From assembly GCA_016178725.1 (NCBI GenBank), contig JACOSV010000032.1:38119-102118 (forward strand): a stretch of DNA of 64,000 bases, in the 5' to 3' direction. Source of the DNA: Candidatus Eiseniibacteriota bacterium (GTDB lineage: Bacteria; Eisenbacteria; RBG-16-71-46). Under the pieces are notes generated by a model. That model ran no database searches and had not been told where the DNA came from. It saw only the letters and a list, made by a program, of their open reading frames with translations. A program made the position numbers and the translations under genes. Shown piece by piece: positions 53,901 through 64,000 of the stretch (position 1 is its first letter; every line of letters starts with the position of its first letter).

Positions 53901-53982
53901 CGCTGCCCGGCGCGAACGGCGGACGCGCATCGATCAGGGACGGATGCGCGGGGCGCGGGGCGCCAGCCGCGATCGCCGCACG

Positions 53983-54741
53983 TCAGAACCTCATCTGGGC
54001 GACGGTGACCGTGACCCCGTCGCCGGTGGCACTCGGGGCCGGGACGAATCCCGTCGCGCCGCCGAGCAGGATCGGACCGACCGGGTGCGGCACGGAGATC
54101 GCCGCCTCGAGCCACGAAAGGCCCCACAGCGCCGCGCCGCCGATGGCCACCCAGCGCCGCGCATCGTACGCGTCCTGCGCGCGACGCGATGCGGCCGTGC
54201 GCGCGGCGAACGTGCTCGCAATCTCCGCGGGCGTCGTCGCCGCCTGGTACGCGGCGTCGGCCGCCTGAAAGTCGTCGACGCGGTTCCGGTAGACGCTCTG
54301 CGCGTACACGGCGCCGGCGCCGGTGGCGAGCCCGGCGAGCATGAAGACGGTGCCCCGCCCGGGATGGTCGTCGTAGAACTGCCCCCAGCCGGGAATGATG
54401 AACGAGCGCAGGCCGGCCATCAGGCCGCTCTTCGTCTTGAGCGTCATCCACACCGTGTCGGCCGTGACGCCGTCGAGCGCGATCGCGCGCTTCCAGCGCT
54501 CATAGCCGATGTCCTCGCCCCACACGCGGTAGCGCCCGGCGAGGCCGCGATCGAGCGTCATCGGCGTGCGGCCGACCACCGACTGGTCGCCGATCAGCCG
54601 GAAGGACGCGCCGGAAGGCCGCGACATGATCGTCAGCGATCCGGTCGTGCCGGGCATGGAGCGGGCCGGGACCTGGGCCCAGGCCGGAGCGGCGATCGCG
54701 ACCGCCATCAGGGATGCGACCAGCGCCGTGCGCACGGTCAT
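53983..54741 (-). CDS. DUF5683-like exported protein with PEGA-type segment
   Basis: A 252-residue envelope protein. The signal peptide is RTALVASLMAVAIAAPAWAQ. A PEGA-like beta segment follows (GSLTIMSRPSGASFRLIGDQSVVGRTPMTL), then the DUF5683-like core AGLRSFIIPGWGQFYDDHPGRGTVFMLAGLATG with membrane-prone helices, and a second Ala/Gly-rich hydrophobic segment (WVAIGGAALWGLSWLEAAIS). ATG 54741 is chosen because GAGG precedes it and the promoter -10 at 54791 lies just upstream; a longer frame would begin inside the promoter. Function is not known; the family is common in Bacteroidota and other FCB groups. Confidence 0.75.
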   Translation of the reverse strand: MTVRTALVASLMAVAIAAPAWAQVPARSMPGTTGSLTIMSRPSGASFRLIGDQSVVGRTPMTLDRGLAGRYRVWGEDIGYERWKRAIALDGVTADTVWMTLKTKSGLMAGLRSFIIPGWGQFYDDHPGRGTVFMLAGLATGAGAVYAQSVYRNRVDDFQAADAAYQAATTPAEIASTFAARTAASRRAQDAYDARRWVAIGGAALWGLSWLEAAISVPHPVGPILLGGATGFVPAPSATGDGVTVTVAQMRF

Positions 54742-54790
54742 AGAGGATCCTCGCGGTCGAACGGGAAGGTGCGGGAGCGGTCGGCGGCGC

Positions 54791-54815
54791 ACGCTATCGG
54801 CTGCGGGTCATGCGG

Positions 54816-54819
<4 letters not shown>
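54791..54819 (-). promoter_or_regulatory. Promoter of the DUF5683-like gene with TAGCGT -10
   Basis: On the minus strand TTGACC (54814-54819), a 17-base spacer and TAGCGT (54791-54796). The -35 overlaps the prsR stop codon. This is the best of three TAGCGT promoters in the window. Confidence 0.65.
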
Positions 54820-56236
<1,417 letters not shown>

Positions 56237-56240
<4 letters not shown>

Positions 56241-58447
56241 CGGCGCTCCCCTTCACCCGTGACGGCGGCGGCCCGCGCCGCCTCGATCGGGACGCGGACT
56301 TCGAACGTGGTGCCGCGACCGAGGCGGCTCTCGACCGAGATGCTGCCGCCATGAGCTTCGACGATGCCCCGGCATTGCATCAAGCCGACGCCGAGCCCGG
56401 ACGGCTTGGTGGTGGCGAACGCGCGAAACAGCGAGTCGCGCACGAACTCGGGGCTCATGCCCGGTCCGGTGTCGCGGACGGCCAGCGTGAGCCAGCCGGG
56501 CGCCGCCGCGCCGTCGCGCTCGACGCGCGCGCCCAGCGCGATCTCGCCGCGGCCGCCCAGCGCCTCGCGGGCGTTGGTGAGCAGGTTGGTGAGCACGCGC
56601 ACCAGCTGGCCGCGGTCCACGACCACGGTGTCGTCGCCGCGGTAGTCCACGGCGAGCCGCACCGGCGGGGACGTGGCGGCGAGCCCGGCCGCCGCGACCG
56701 CGTCGTCGAGCACGTCGCGCACGCGGCACGGACCGACCTGGATCACGGGCGGGCGGCCCACGCCCGAGACGTGCGCCATGAGCTCCTTGAGATTCTGAAC
56801 GGTGCGCTCCACCACCTTCATCGCGTCGCGCTGGAACTCGGGGTCGGCCAGATGGCGCCGCGCGTTCTCGACCACCAGCGAGAGCCCCGAGACCTGGTTC
56901 TTGATGTCGTGGAGCACGAAGGTCGAGAGGCGGTTGAGCGACTCGAGCTGGCGCGTCTCGGCGAGCTGGTCGGCGACGCGCGCGAACCACAACGCGGCGG
57001 CGAGCTGCCGCGACATCGCGCCCAGGAACTCGACGTCCTCGAACGAGTAGTCCTCGTCGCCGCGCTTGCCCGAGAGCCACAGCACGCCGATCAGGTCGTC
57101 GCCGACGTGGAGCGGCGCCGCCACCGCCGCGCCGAGCGCGAGGATCAGCGCGCGGTTCTCGACCACGACCGGGATCAGGTCGAGGTCCTGGGCGATGTCG
57201 CGGAAGACGAGCGGCGTGCGCAGCGCGTGCAGGTGGCGGATGAGCAGGTTGTCGGCGGCGAGCGGCCCGGACGCCTGCGGGGCCGCGGCGGCGGGCGCCG
57301 CGGTGGCGGCCGCCTAGGCAGCGGGCGGATGGACGCGGCGGTACGCGCCGCTGCGCTCGTCGCGCAGGTGCACCACGACGCGTTCGGCGTCGAACACCGC
57401 GCGCAGCAGCGTGTCGATCTGGCGGCAGATGTCCTCGGGGCGCGCGGTCGGGATGATGCCGCGGCTGACGCGCTCCCACTCGCGACGGTAGTCGTAGCTG
57501 TTCGCGTAGAAGTTGCGGTCGACGAAGCGCTTCACCGCGCGGTTGGCGCGCGGGCTCATCGTCAGCACCAGCCCGCCGCCGCCCGCGATGATGTAGAAGC
57601 CGACGCTCGCGAGCCGCTTCCACTCGGGCGTCAGCACCGGCAGCAGCTTGGAGAGCACGGCCATCGTGAGCAGGAAGAGGCCGGCGAGCGTCAGCGAGAC
57701 CGAGGAGTAGTAGACGACCGGGCGGGCAACCGGGACGTTCATGTCCGAGAGCCGCTGGCGGGCGAGCGCGAGCGACGCCACCACGCCGGCGCCGAACAAG
57801 GGCACCGCGCCGGCCGCGAGCCACGCGACGCGCAGGCCGCTGAACAGCAGGCCGCCCGAGACGATGAGCAGGTCGGTGAGGATCGCGACCACGAAGGCGA
57901 TGAACATCGGACGCAGCCGGCGCTGCGCGCTGGCGCCGGCGCTGCGCACCATGCTCTCGAGGTTCATGAGCACGGCGACCATCACCACGACCAGGTACAT
58001 GAGATAGATCTTGCCCATCGCCCCGAGCACGATCACCGCGTTCTCGCCCGAGCCCTGGACGCCGCGCACGACGTAGGGCGTGCGCGCCACCACCGAGAGC
58101 GTGATGCAGATCCCGAGCGCCAGCGTCAGGTAGGTCGTGGCGTCGCGCAGGTTCTGGAACGGATGCGATCGCGCGAGCACCAGGCTCAACGCCAGCCACA
58201 GCCACGAGGTGAGCGCCGACACCCACGCCATGTAGGCGGCCCACTCCGCCGCCGACTGTGGCGTCGTCGCGTGCAGTGTCGCCAGCGCCGCCGCCTGGAA
58301 CGCGGCCATCGACAGGAACGCCGACGAGAACAGCAGCGTCACCAGCCAGTGGCCGCGGCGCAGCGCCCCGAACAGGCCGATCGCGCCGAGCAGCATGGCG
58401 CTGGCGGTGAGGGCGGCGATCTGCAGCGAGAGTTCGAACGTCGTCAT
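56237..58447 (-). pseudogene. prsK: PrsK-type histidine kinase interrupted by an in-frame amber codon
   Basis: One frame encodes 736 residues with a single TAG at 57314-57316 (codon 378). Before it lie the N-terminal multi-spanning membrane region typical of exosortase-linked PrsK kinases and the start of a GAF domain (AERVVVHLRDERSGAYRRV). After it come an Ala-rich linker, the rest of GAF (DNLLIRHLHALRTPLVF...GVLWLSGK), the phospho-acceptor H513 in FVLHDIKN, and the ATPase boxes NLLTNAREA, DTGPGMSP and GLGVGLMQC. No ATG, GTG or TTG after the stop restores the full GAF. It could be a sequence error, a nonsense mutation, or readthrough/suppression; the downstream half is fully conserved. Annotated as interrupted for that reason. 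Confidence 0.88.
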
Positions 58448-58452
58448 AGGGC

Positions 58453-59961
58453 CTAGGGTCCGTGTGCGCCTTCGAGCCGCGCGAGCGCGTCGCGCGCGCT
58501 CCGCCGCTCGGCATCATCGGCGCGGTCGGCGATATCGCGGTACAGCCGCCGCGCGCGCTCGGTGTCGTGGAGCCGCGACTCGGCGACCTCGGCCGCGCGC
58601 AGCCCCGCGCCGCCGTCACCATACCGGTTCCAGAGGTCGCCGAGGGACAGGCACGCCGCGGGCCAGTCCTCCATCGTCATCAGCACCTCGGCGCGCGCGG
58701 TGCGGGCGCGATGCTGCACGTCCTCGTCGCGGTGCGTGGCGATCAACTGGTCGAGGCTCTCGATGCCGCGCTGCCCCTCGATCCGGGCCAGCGCCTGCTC
58801 GCCGTGACGCACGTGCCAGGCGACGATGCGCTGGAGCCCGGTGAACGCGAGCGGGTGCGTGGGATCGCTGGCGATCAGGGTGCGGTATTCTCCGCGCGCC
58901 TGCTCCCACCGACCCAGGTCCTCGTAGAGCCGGCCGCGACGGAAGCGCGCGTTGGAGCTCACGCCCACCACCGCCGGGAAGTCATCGAGCAGCCGCGCCC
59001 AGGCGGCCAGCGCCGAGTCGGGCCGGTCGAGGGTCTCGAACGCGCGCGCCTCGAGCACCATCGCCGCCGCGCGCGTCCGGCGGTCGAACGCCGACTCGGC
59101 CCAGCGCGCGTAGGCGAGCGCCGAGTCGGGGAGTCCGCCGGAGACGCCGCAGTCGGCCATGCGCAGGACGAGGTCGGCGCGCGCGCGGCCGTCCTCCGGG
59201 GCGAGTGCCCCCACTGCGCCGCGCAGCGCCGCGATCGCCGCCCCGGTGCGATGCCCGGCGGTGCGGACGCCGGCGAGCCGCTCCCAGACCGCCACCGCCG
59301 CGGCGCCGTGGAGCGCCGCGAGCGACTGGAGATCGTGCGCCTCGGTCGCCCGCAGCGTCGAGTCGGCGGCGGCCGTGAGCCCACGCGCCGCGAAGTTGCG
59401 CGCGACGCGGAGCGGCGCCGCGAGCACGTCGGCGTTCGGCGTGCCGTCGGCGTCCACGATCGCGCCCTCGCGCGCGATCGCGATCCGCACCACCGTCGCC
59501 TCGTCGCCGCGGCCCGCGCGGTCGAGCGCCGCCGCCCGCGCGAGCCGCGCGTCGAGCACCACCTCGGGCACGGCGGCGAACGCCGTCTCGGCGTCGCGGT
59601 AGCCGGCGAGCGCGGCCGCGGTCTCGCCGTGCGATTCGCGCACGCGCGCCGCGGCGACCGCCGCGCGCCCCGAGAGCAGCGCCACGTCGCGCGCGACCGG
59701 GCGCGCGAGGTGCGCCGGATCGGTCCACACCGCCGCGGGGTACGCGTCGGCGACGGCACGGAACGCGGCGGCGGCGCGCGCGTAGTCGCCGGCCGCGGCG
59801 AGCCGCGGCTCGATTTCGATCGCCCGCAGGCGGCGGCGCGCCTGCCAGAATCCGCGCTCGGCGCGGTAGCGCGCCCAGAGGTCCAGGTCGCCGCAACCGG
59901 CAAGCGTCGCGAGCGCGCCGATCCCGATCGCGGCGATCATGGCGGAGCGCATCGGGCTCAC
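58453..59961 (-). CDS. TPR-type lipoprotein of the exosortase cluster
   Basis: A 502-residue protein. The lipobox is ALATLAGC in the N-terminal hydrophobic stretch. The rest is mainly helical with repeated 34-residue-like units (AAFRAVADAYPAAVW, RWEQARGEYRTLIASDPTHP, DWPAACLSLGDLWNRYGD), as in TPR proteins of exopolysaccharide and exosortase loci. The start GTG 59961 (GTGA overlapping the upstream stop) follows the operon pattern; an ATG at 59952 is an alternative. It lies between the polytopic membrane protein and prsK. Confidence 0.75.
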   Translation of the reverse strand: MSPMRSAMIAAIGIGALATLAGCGDLDLWARYRAERGFWQARRRLRAIEIEPRLAAAGDYARAAAAFRAVADAYPAAVWTDPAHLARPVARDVALLSGRAAVAAARVRESHGETAAALAGYRDAETAFAAVPEVVLDARLARAAALDRAGRGDEATVVRIAIAREGAIVDADGTPNADVLAAPLRVARNFAARGLTAAADSTLRATEAHDLQSLAALHGAAAVAVWERLAGVRTAGHRTGAAIAALRGAVGALAPEDGRARADLVLRMADCGVSGGLPDSALAYARWAESAFDRRTRAAAMVLEARAFETLDRPDSALAAWARLLDDFPAVVGVSSNARFRRGRLYEDLGRWEQARGEYRTLIASDPTHPLAFTGLQRIVAWHVRHGEQALARIEGQRGIESLDQLIATHRDEDVQHRARTARAEVLMTMEDWPAACLSLGDLWNRYGDGGAGLRAAEVAESRLHDTERARRLYRDIADRADDAERRSARDALARLEGAHGP

Positions 59962-60812
59962 GCCGTCTCCTCCGCGTCGTCGTCGGGCTCGGCGACCGCG
60001 GTCTGGAAGAGCAGCGTCGCGCCACCGGTGAGCAGGAACGCGCCGAGCAGCGACGCGGCGATCCCGGCGAGCGTCACCCACGTCATCATCTCGGGGCGGC
60101 CGCGGCTCACGATCGTGTCGCTCATGCGCGCCAGCTGCTGGAACGGCAGGCTCGGCACGACCGCGACGATCGAGAGGAACAGCGCGCCGACCATCGCGCG
60201 CCCCGCGGCGCGCGGCAGACCGGCGAGCGCCGCGAGCCAGCCGCGGCCCGCGAGCACGATGTAGGGAACGCCGAACACGAACCACGCCTGAACGACGAGC
60301 GCGATCCCGAGCGCCGCGATGCCGCCCGCGGCGCGCACGATGGGCGTCGCGTCGTCGCCCGCCCAGCGCGCGAGGCCGGCCGTGAGCACGAGGGTCGCGA
60401 GTGCCACGGGCAGGCTCACGATCACGAGCGCCGGCGCCCGCGCGAGCGCGCGGTGCAGGAGATCGCGCGGCGCCGGGACCGCCGCGTAGCGCACCGCGAA
60501 CAGCGCGGTCGAGACGCCGGTCACGATCGATCCGAGGAGCGCGCCGATCACGAGGTCGGCCCGGGCGAAGAGCGCCGGCAGCATGCGGAAGACCGTCGGG
60601 TAGTGGAGCGCGGCCTCGCCGCCCGCACGGAGCAGAAACGGCACGACGATCGGCGAGAGCGCCGGGTGCGCAAACCCGGCGAGCGCCAGCACGACCGCCA
60701 CCTCCACGGCGCCGAGCACGAGCCACGGCGCCCACAGCGACGGGCGCAGCAGCTGCGCCGCGGCGTGCTTGAGGCACTGCCACGCGAGCGCGATCTGCTC
60801 GATGGGATTCAC
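59958..60812 (-). CDS. Uncharacterised polytopic membrane protein of the exosortase cluster
   Basis: A 284-residue protein with about six hydrophobic spans, starting MNPIEQIALAWQCLKHA. The pattern (alternating hydrophobic spans, short Arg/Ala loops, C-terminal acidic tail DDDAEETA) resembles ABC-permease-like or DUF4013-like membrane proteins but I cannot name a family. It overlaps epsI by four bases upstream (ATGA) and the TPR lipoprotein by four bases downstream (GTGA), so it is tightly co-expressed with the exosortase genes. Confidence 0.7.
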   Translation of the reverse strand: MNPIEQIALAWQCLKHAAAQLLRPSLWAPWLVLGAVEVAVVLALAGFAHPALSPIVVPFLLRAGGEAALHYPTVFRMLPALFARADLVIGALLGSIVTGVSTALFAVRYAAVPAPRDLLHRALARAPALVIVSLPVALATLVLTAGLARWAGDDATPIVRAAGGIAALGIALVVQAWFVFGVPYIVLAGRGWLAALAGLPRAAGRAMVGALFLSIVAVVPSLPFQQLARMSDTIVSRGRPEMMTWVTLAGIAASLLGAFLLTGGATLLFQTAVAEPDDDAEETA

Positions 60813-61471
60813 GGCCGGCCTCCCGCCATCGGGGCCTCGACGTGACCGCCCGCCGCCGGCGCGAGCACCGCGCGCAGCGCGGGCACGAGCCGCGCGGCGA
60901 AGTCGCGCGCCGCGCGCTGGGCCGGGTCATCGTCGCGGCCGCGCACCGCGGCCTCGACACGCACGAACGCGCCCCACGAGCGGTTGGCAAGCGCGCCGTG
61001 CAGCGCCATCCGCGCGCGGAACGCGTCGGCGTCCGGCGTGTTCATGCCGTCGGTCACGTACCAGTAGTAGACGACGCGGCGGTCGTCGCGGCGCTGGACG
61101 ATGAAGCGGTTGGCGGTCAGGCGCTCCGTGCCCGCGTCCAGCGTGACGCGCGTCGCGGGATCGACGAGGTAGCCCTGCGACTCGTAGCACACGCGCGGGT
61201 CGTGGGCGCCGAGGCGGCGATTCTGGTGGTAGACCACGCACAGCCACACGAGGTCGTCGCCGCGGCGGTAGCGGCGGATGAGCAGATCGTCGGCCGCGAG
61301 CTGCTCGACCACCGCGTTCTCGAACGAGAGGTCGGTGCCGTTCCACGCACCGAACGCGGCCGGGCAGCGGGCGAGCGCGCCGCGCCCGACCGCGAGGTCG
61401 AGCGGCGGATGGAGCTGCACGTAGAGCGCGGTCGCGAGCAGCGCCGCGACGGTCGTGAGCCAGACCCTCAC
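60809..61471 (-). CDS. epsI: EpsI-domain protein of the exosortase cluster
   Basis: A 220-residue protein with a short N-terminal hydrophobic segment (VWLTTVAALLATALYVQL). The EpsI-type core is WLCVVYHQNRRLGAHDPRVCYESQGYLV (His...Cys motif typical of exosortase-associated EpsI), followed by RFIVQRRDDRRVVYYWYVTDG. EpsI proteins accompany exosortases, often fused to them, and are needed for sorting or exopolysaccharide export. The start is GTG 61471 (GTGA overlap with the exosortase stop). The symbol is by family. Confidence 0.85.
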   Translation of the reverse strand: MRVWLTTVAALLATALYVQLHPPLDLAVGRGALARCPAAFGAWNGTDLSFENAVVEQLAADDLLIRRYRRGDDLVWLCVVYHQNRRLGAHDPRVCYESQGYLVDPATRVTLDAGTERLTANRFIVQRRDDRRVVYYWYVTDGMNTPDADAFRARMALHGALANRSWGAFVRVEAAVRGRDDDPAQRAARDFAARLVPALRAVLAPAAGGHVEAPMAGGRP

Positions 61472-62358
61472 GCCCCCTCCCCCACGGCGCCCGCGCCGCC
61501 GCGCGGCGTGAGCAGCCGGCGCATCGCGAACAGCGCGGCGAGCGCCGCCGCGAACAGGACGTAGCCCGAGGCGTCGTGCACCCAACCCGTCGCCTTCGCG
61601 ACGCCGGCGTAGTGGCCGATCAGGATCAGCAGCGTGAGCCGCACGGCGTTGCAGAGGACCGCGATCGGGATCCCGGCCGCGAGCAGCGCGGCGCGGCGCC
61701 AGAGCGCCCCGGGCTGGAAGCGCGCGAACGCCGTCGCGGTGGCGAGCAGCGCGAGCAGCGAACGCAGCCCGCTGCACGGGTTCTCGACGCGCAGCACGCC
61801 GCTCGCGAGGTAGAGCGTCATGCCGCTCTGCTGCAGCTGGACGCCGAGCGCCTCGGCGGCCCGCGTCGAGATCCGCACCGTGATCTCCTTGAGCGCGTAG
61901 GCGAGCCCGTTCATCACGATCGGCGGGAACGGCAGCATGAAGACGAGGTAGCCGAGCGGGAACGCCAGCGCGCGGAGCCACGCGGCCCCGAGGAACGTCC
62001 ACACCAGGCCCGACGCCATCACGACCAGCGAGTAGCCCTGGAGCGCGAACACGTCCGCGCGCATCCCGACGATCTGCAGCGCGCACGCGAGCGCGACGAG
62101 CGCGAGCCCGCGCGCGTCGGTCCGCGACGGGAGGCCCGCGAGCCGCGCGCGCGACGTCCACGCCATCGCCGTGGCGACCAGCGGCACGAGCGGCCCGTGC
62201 GAGTAGTCGTCGTTGGTGGTCCACACGTTCCACAGCGTCGCCGCGGCGCGGTGATAGACCGCGACGAGCAGGATCGCGACCACCGCGAGCGCCGCGATCC
62301 GGCGTAGCGCGGCGCCGCCGCGATCCGCCGCGGCGGCGAGCGGGACGGCGCGGCTCAA
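61468..62358 (-). CDS. Exosortase (archaeosortase/exosortase family transpeptidase)
   Basis: A 296-residue polytopic inner-membrane transpeptidase with about eight spans. The catalytic triad is visible: C195 in VENPCSGLRSLL, R240 in NAVRLTLLILIG and H261 in GWVHDASGY. Other family stretches are WTTNDDYSHGPLVPLV and GYLVFMLPFPPIVMNGLAY. Exosortases process C-terminal PEP-CTERM-type signals. The start is TTG 62358, which overlaps the sugar transferase stop (TTGA) and gives a normal length. Being beside PrsK/PrsR and EpsI, it is likely XrtA-like. No protein in the window ends with a clear PEP-CTERM signal. Confidence 0.9.
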   Translation of the reverse strand: MSRAVPLAAAADRGGAALRRIAALAVVAILLVAVYHRAAATLWNVWTTNDDYSHGPLVPLVATAMAWTSRARLAGLPSRTDARGLALVALACALQIVGMRADVFALQGYSLVVMASGLVWTFLGAAWLRALAFPLGYLVFMLPFPPIVMNGLAYALKEITVRISTRAAEALGVQLQQSGMTLYLASGVLRVENPCSGLRSLLALLATATAFARFQPGALWRRAALLAAGIPIAVLCNAVRLTLLILIGHYAGVAKATGWVHDASGYVLFAAALAALFAMRRLLTPRGGAGAVGEGA

Positions 62359-62999
62359 TACACGCCCCGCGACGAGAACAGCGTGACGGCGGTGCGCATC
62401 AGGATCCACAGGTCGGTCGCGAACGAGCAGTGCTCGAGGTACCAGCGGTCGCGCGCCACCTTCTCGGTCATCGGGATCTCGTCGCGGCCGTGGATCTGTG
62501 CCCAGCCGGTGACGCCGGGTGCGAGCGCGTCCACGCCCGCGGCGCGCCGCATCACGATCAGGTCGTCCTGGTTGTAGAGCGCGGGCCGCGGCCCCACCAG
62601 CGTCATCTCGCCGCGCAGGATGTTCCACAGCTGCGGCAGCTCGTCGACGCTGGTGCGCCGCAGCCAGTAGCCGAGCCCCGTGACGCGCCCCGAGCCCGGG
62701 CCGACGAGGTGCGAGGCGAGATCGGGCGTCCCGATCTTCATCGTGCGGAACTTGAGGATCGTGAACTCCACGCTCCGGCGGCCGATGCGGCGCTGGCGGA
62801 AGAGCGCGGGCCCGGGCGAGGTCGCACGGATCGAGATCGCGGCAGCGAGCAGCACGGGAGAAAGCACGATGAGCAGCGTCGCCGCCACGATCAGATCGAA
62901 GCCGCGCTTGACCACGCGGTAGGCGCCGGCGGGCGCCGCCGGCGCACGGCCGTCCGCGGACGCCACGGCGGCTCGCGACTCCCCGCGCAGCGCGCTCAC
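62355..62999 (-). CDS. Bacterial sugar transferase (WcaJ/RfbP-type, undecaprenyl-phosphate)
   Basis: A 214-residue priming glycosyltransferase. The N-terminal single membrane segment is FDLIVAATLLIVLSPVLLAAAISI, followed by the family motifs GPALFRQRRIGRR, FTILKFRTMKIG, RRTSVDELPQLWNILRGEMTLVGPRPAL and LAPGVTGWAQIHGRDEI. It transfers sugar-1-phosphate to undecaprenyl phosphate, initiating an exopolysaccharide. The start is GTG 62999 (GTGA overlap with the methyltransferase stop). It is the short form without extra N-terminal spans. Co-occurrence with exosortase genes is typical of EPS-exosortase loci. Confidence 0.92.
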   Translation of the reverse strand: MSALRGESRAAVASADGRAPAAPAGAYRVVKRGFDLIVAATLLIVLSPVLLAAAISIRATSPGPALFRQRRIGRRSVEFTILKFRTMKIGTPDLASHLVGPGSGRVTGLGYWLRRTSVDELPQLWNILRGEMTLVGPRPALYNQDDLIVMRRAAGVDALAPGVTGWAQIHGRDEIPMTEKVARDRWYLEHCSFATDLWILMRTAVTLFSSRGVY

Positions 63000-63919
63000 G
63001 ACGCCGCGCTCCGCGCGAGGCCCGCGACCAGCATCTGGCGCCGCGCGAAGCGCGCGCCGAGGCGCCACGCGCGCTGCAGCGGCGCCATCGCCAGCGCGTA
63101 CAGCGGATCGGGTACCTGCGCCATCCCGCGCCAGTAGAGCTCGTGGCGCTCGACGGCGAGACCGTTGCGCTCGACGACCGCGCGCAGCTCGGCGGGCGGG
63201 AACGGCCGCTCGACCGCGTACGCGTGGCGCGTGCCGTCCGGCGCGACGTACTGCTGATGCACCTCGTCGCGCAGCGTCGCGAGGCGCGCGAGATGCTCGG
63301 GGTGCGCGCCGTTGATGTCGCCGACCACCAGCACGCCCCCGGGGCGCAGGTGATCGCGCACGCCGGCGATGAACGGGTCGAGCGGGTCGATGTGCGACAG
63401 CGCGTTGTAGACCCAGACGAGATCGAACGTGCCCGGCCATTCGCGCGTGAGGTCGCCGCGCTCGTAGCGCACCGGCAGCGCGATCCCCGTGCGCTCGCGG
63501 TGGAACGCGAGCCGCCGCTCCGCGGCGTCGAGTCGGTCGGGGCGCAGGTCCACGCCCACGACGTCGGCGCCGACACTCGCGTAGAGCATCGAGAACGTGC
63601 CGAATCCCGAGCCGGCGTCGAGCACGCGCGGCGCGCGCCGCGCCGCGAGCCAGCGCGCGACCCAGCCCGCGTCGCCGCGCCACTGCCCGCGCAGGAAAGG
63701 GCGCATCGCCGGCGCATCGCCCGGGCGCGGCAGCCGCTGGTAGTAGCGGACGAACGCCTCGCGCTCGCCGTCCGGGAGCCGCGCCGGAAGCGCCGCGTAC
63801 TCCTCGTCGACGGTCCAGCGCAGGAAGCGCTCGAACGCCGCGCGCGCGCCGGCCGGACCGGGCGCGGGCACGGCGGGCGGGGCAGGCACGGCGGCCGCGC
63901 GCGCCGGATCGGTCGTCAC
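62996..63919 (-). CDS. Class I SAM-dependent methyltransferase
   Basis: A 307-residue protein with a Rossmann-type SAM domain: VLDAGSGFGTFSMLYA (motif I), VVGVDLRPDRLDAAERRL (motif II), FDLVWVYNALSHIDPLDPFI (motif IV region) and LRPGGVLVVGDINGAH (post-motif). An Ala/Pro-rich N-terminal tail and a basic C-terminal segment flank the domain. The start is taken as GTG 63919 because GTGA overlaps an upstream stop, matching the operon; a longer frame adds an Arg-rich extension. Substrate unknown; the locus suggests modification of a glycan or lipid-linked sugar. Confidence 0.85.
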   Translation of the reverse strand: MTTDPARAAAVPAPPAVPAPGPAGARAAFERFLRWTVDEEYAALPARLPDGEREAFVRYYQRLPRPGDAPAMRPFLRGQWRGDAGWVARWLAARRAPRVLDAGSGFGTFSMLYASVGADVVGVDLRPDRLDAAERRLAFHRERTGIALPVRYERGDLTREWPGTFDLVWVYNALSHIDPLDPFIAGVRDHLRPGGVLVVGDINGAHPEHLARLATLRDEVHQQYVAPDGTRHAYAVERPFPPAELRAVVERNGLAVERHELYWRGMAQVPDPLYALAMAPLQRAWRLGARFARRQMLVAGLARSAAS

Positions 63920-64000
63920 GCGCCCGTCCCTCCAGCCGCGCGCCGATCGCGCACGCGGCGCGCGACCCGCTGTGCGCCGGCGCGGGTGCGCCGCCACAAC
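63916..64000 (-). CDS. C-terminal end of an upstream cluster gene (partial)
   Basis: A minus-strand frame enters from the right edge and ends at TGA 63916-63918, overlapping the methyltransferase GTG by four bases as at other junctions. The 27 visible residues are Arg/Ala-rich (ending RDRRAAGGTGA) and cannot be assigned; a glycosyltransferase or similar cluster enzyme is plausible from context only. Confidence 0.4.
   Translation of the reverse strand, partial: LWRRTRAGAQRVARRVRDRRAAGGTGA

Larger units (their letters stand above)
53579..53982. other. Intergenic region upstream of the kinase gene
   Basis: No gene is seen in these 404 bases. There is a TTGACA-like -35 on the minus strand near 53674-53679 (kinase direction) without a clear -10, a minus-strand hairpin plus T-tract (53748-53791) that may end the DUF5683 transcript, and a strong plus-strand terminator (53869-53900) with no plus-strand gene before it. 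A small plus-strand RNA is possible. Confidence 0.5.

Noticed and set aside
53860..53905. Attenuator for the DUF5683-like or kinase gene
   Set aside because: The hairpin and T-tract face the plus strand while both genes are on the minus strand.

Overview
The window is a GC-rich (visibly around 70%) chromosomal segment from a Gram-negative, probably free-living bacterium. TonB-dependent receptor, PorV-like and beta-barrel outer-membrane proteins, lipoproteins, type IV pilins, an exosortase cluster, a GWxTD protein, DUF5683-like and M6/M23 peptidases, C-terminal FlgD/T9SS-like beta domains and PrsK/PrsR regulators together suggest the FCB superphylum. Candidatus Eisenbacteria (Eiseniibacteriota) or a close high-GC relative is my best guess; this is inferred from gene content, not from a marker gene. 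No rRNA, tRNA, CRISPR array, transposase or phage gene was seen.

Layout. 1-3311: a compositionally different accessory strip with a 5'-truncated type I restriction gene (hsdR), an unrecognised protein and a CBS-HEPN protein. 3330-12026 (+): a complete histidine operon, hisG-D-C-H-A-B-F-N-IE, mostly joined by 4-base start/stop overlaps, ending with a SolA-like oxidase. It is preceded by a promoter, a His-rich leader peptide and an attenuator hairpin set. 12058-23629 (-): one long run read mreB-mreC-mreD-mrdA-rodA-lgt-aroE-comF-cbiM-cbiQ-cbiO-rarA, coupling the cell-elongation machinery to an ECF metal transporter and a DNA-repair ATPase; cbiM carries a one-base homopolymer frameshift. 24145-29252 (+): an outer-membrane protein with two lipoproteins, then glutamate dehydrogenase. 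29288-40221 (-): an Oar/TonB-type receptor, a 1018-residue surface protein and a PorV-like protein in one run; a porin-like protein with a long structured leader; and a GWxTD/NlpC-P60 pair. 40290-49723 (+): M6 and M23 peptidases, then a minor-pilin operon (FimT, PilV, PilW, PilX types) in which the PilW-type protein is a 1000-residue fusion. 49728-52934 (+): ileS under a T-box riboswitch with an isoleucine (ATC) specifier. 52931-53578 (-): a deoxynucleoside kinase. 53983-64000 (-): a DUF5683-like protein and an exosortase/PEP-CTERM-type cluster (methyltransferase, sugar transferase, exosortase, EpsI, membrane protein, TPR lipoprotein, PrsK, PrsR). prsK carries an in-frame amber codon and PrsR lacks the GAFTGA loop.

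The genes are mainly housekeeping (histidine, cell-wall elongation, IleRS) interleaved with envelope and surface modules. The most unusual content is regulatory: two different transcription-attenuation systems (a ribosome-stalling His leader and a tRNA-sensing T-box), both ending in a near-identical hairpin plus TTTTCGTTTT. Several promoters also share an unusual -10 element, TAGCGT. The best candidates for undescribed biology are the adhesin-like PilW fusion, the PrsK/PrsR pair with its two anomalies, and the receptor/surface protein/PorV unit.
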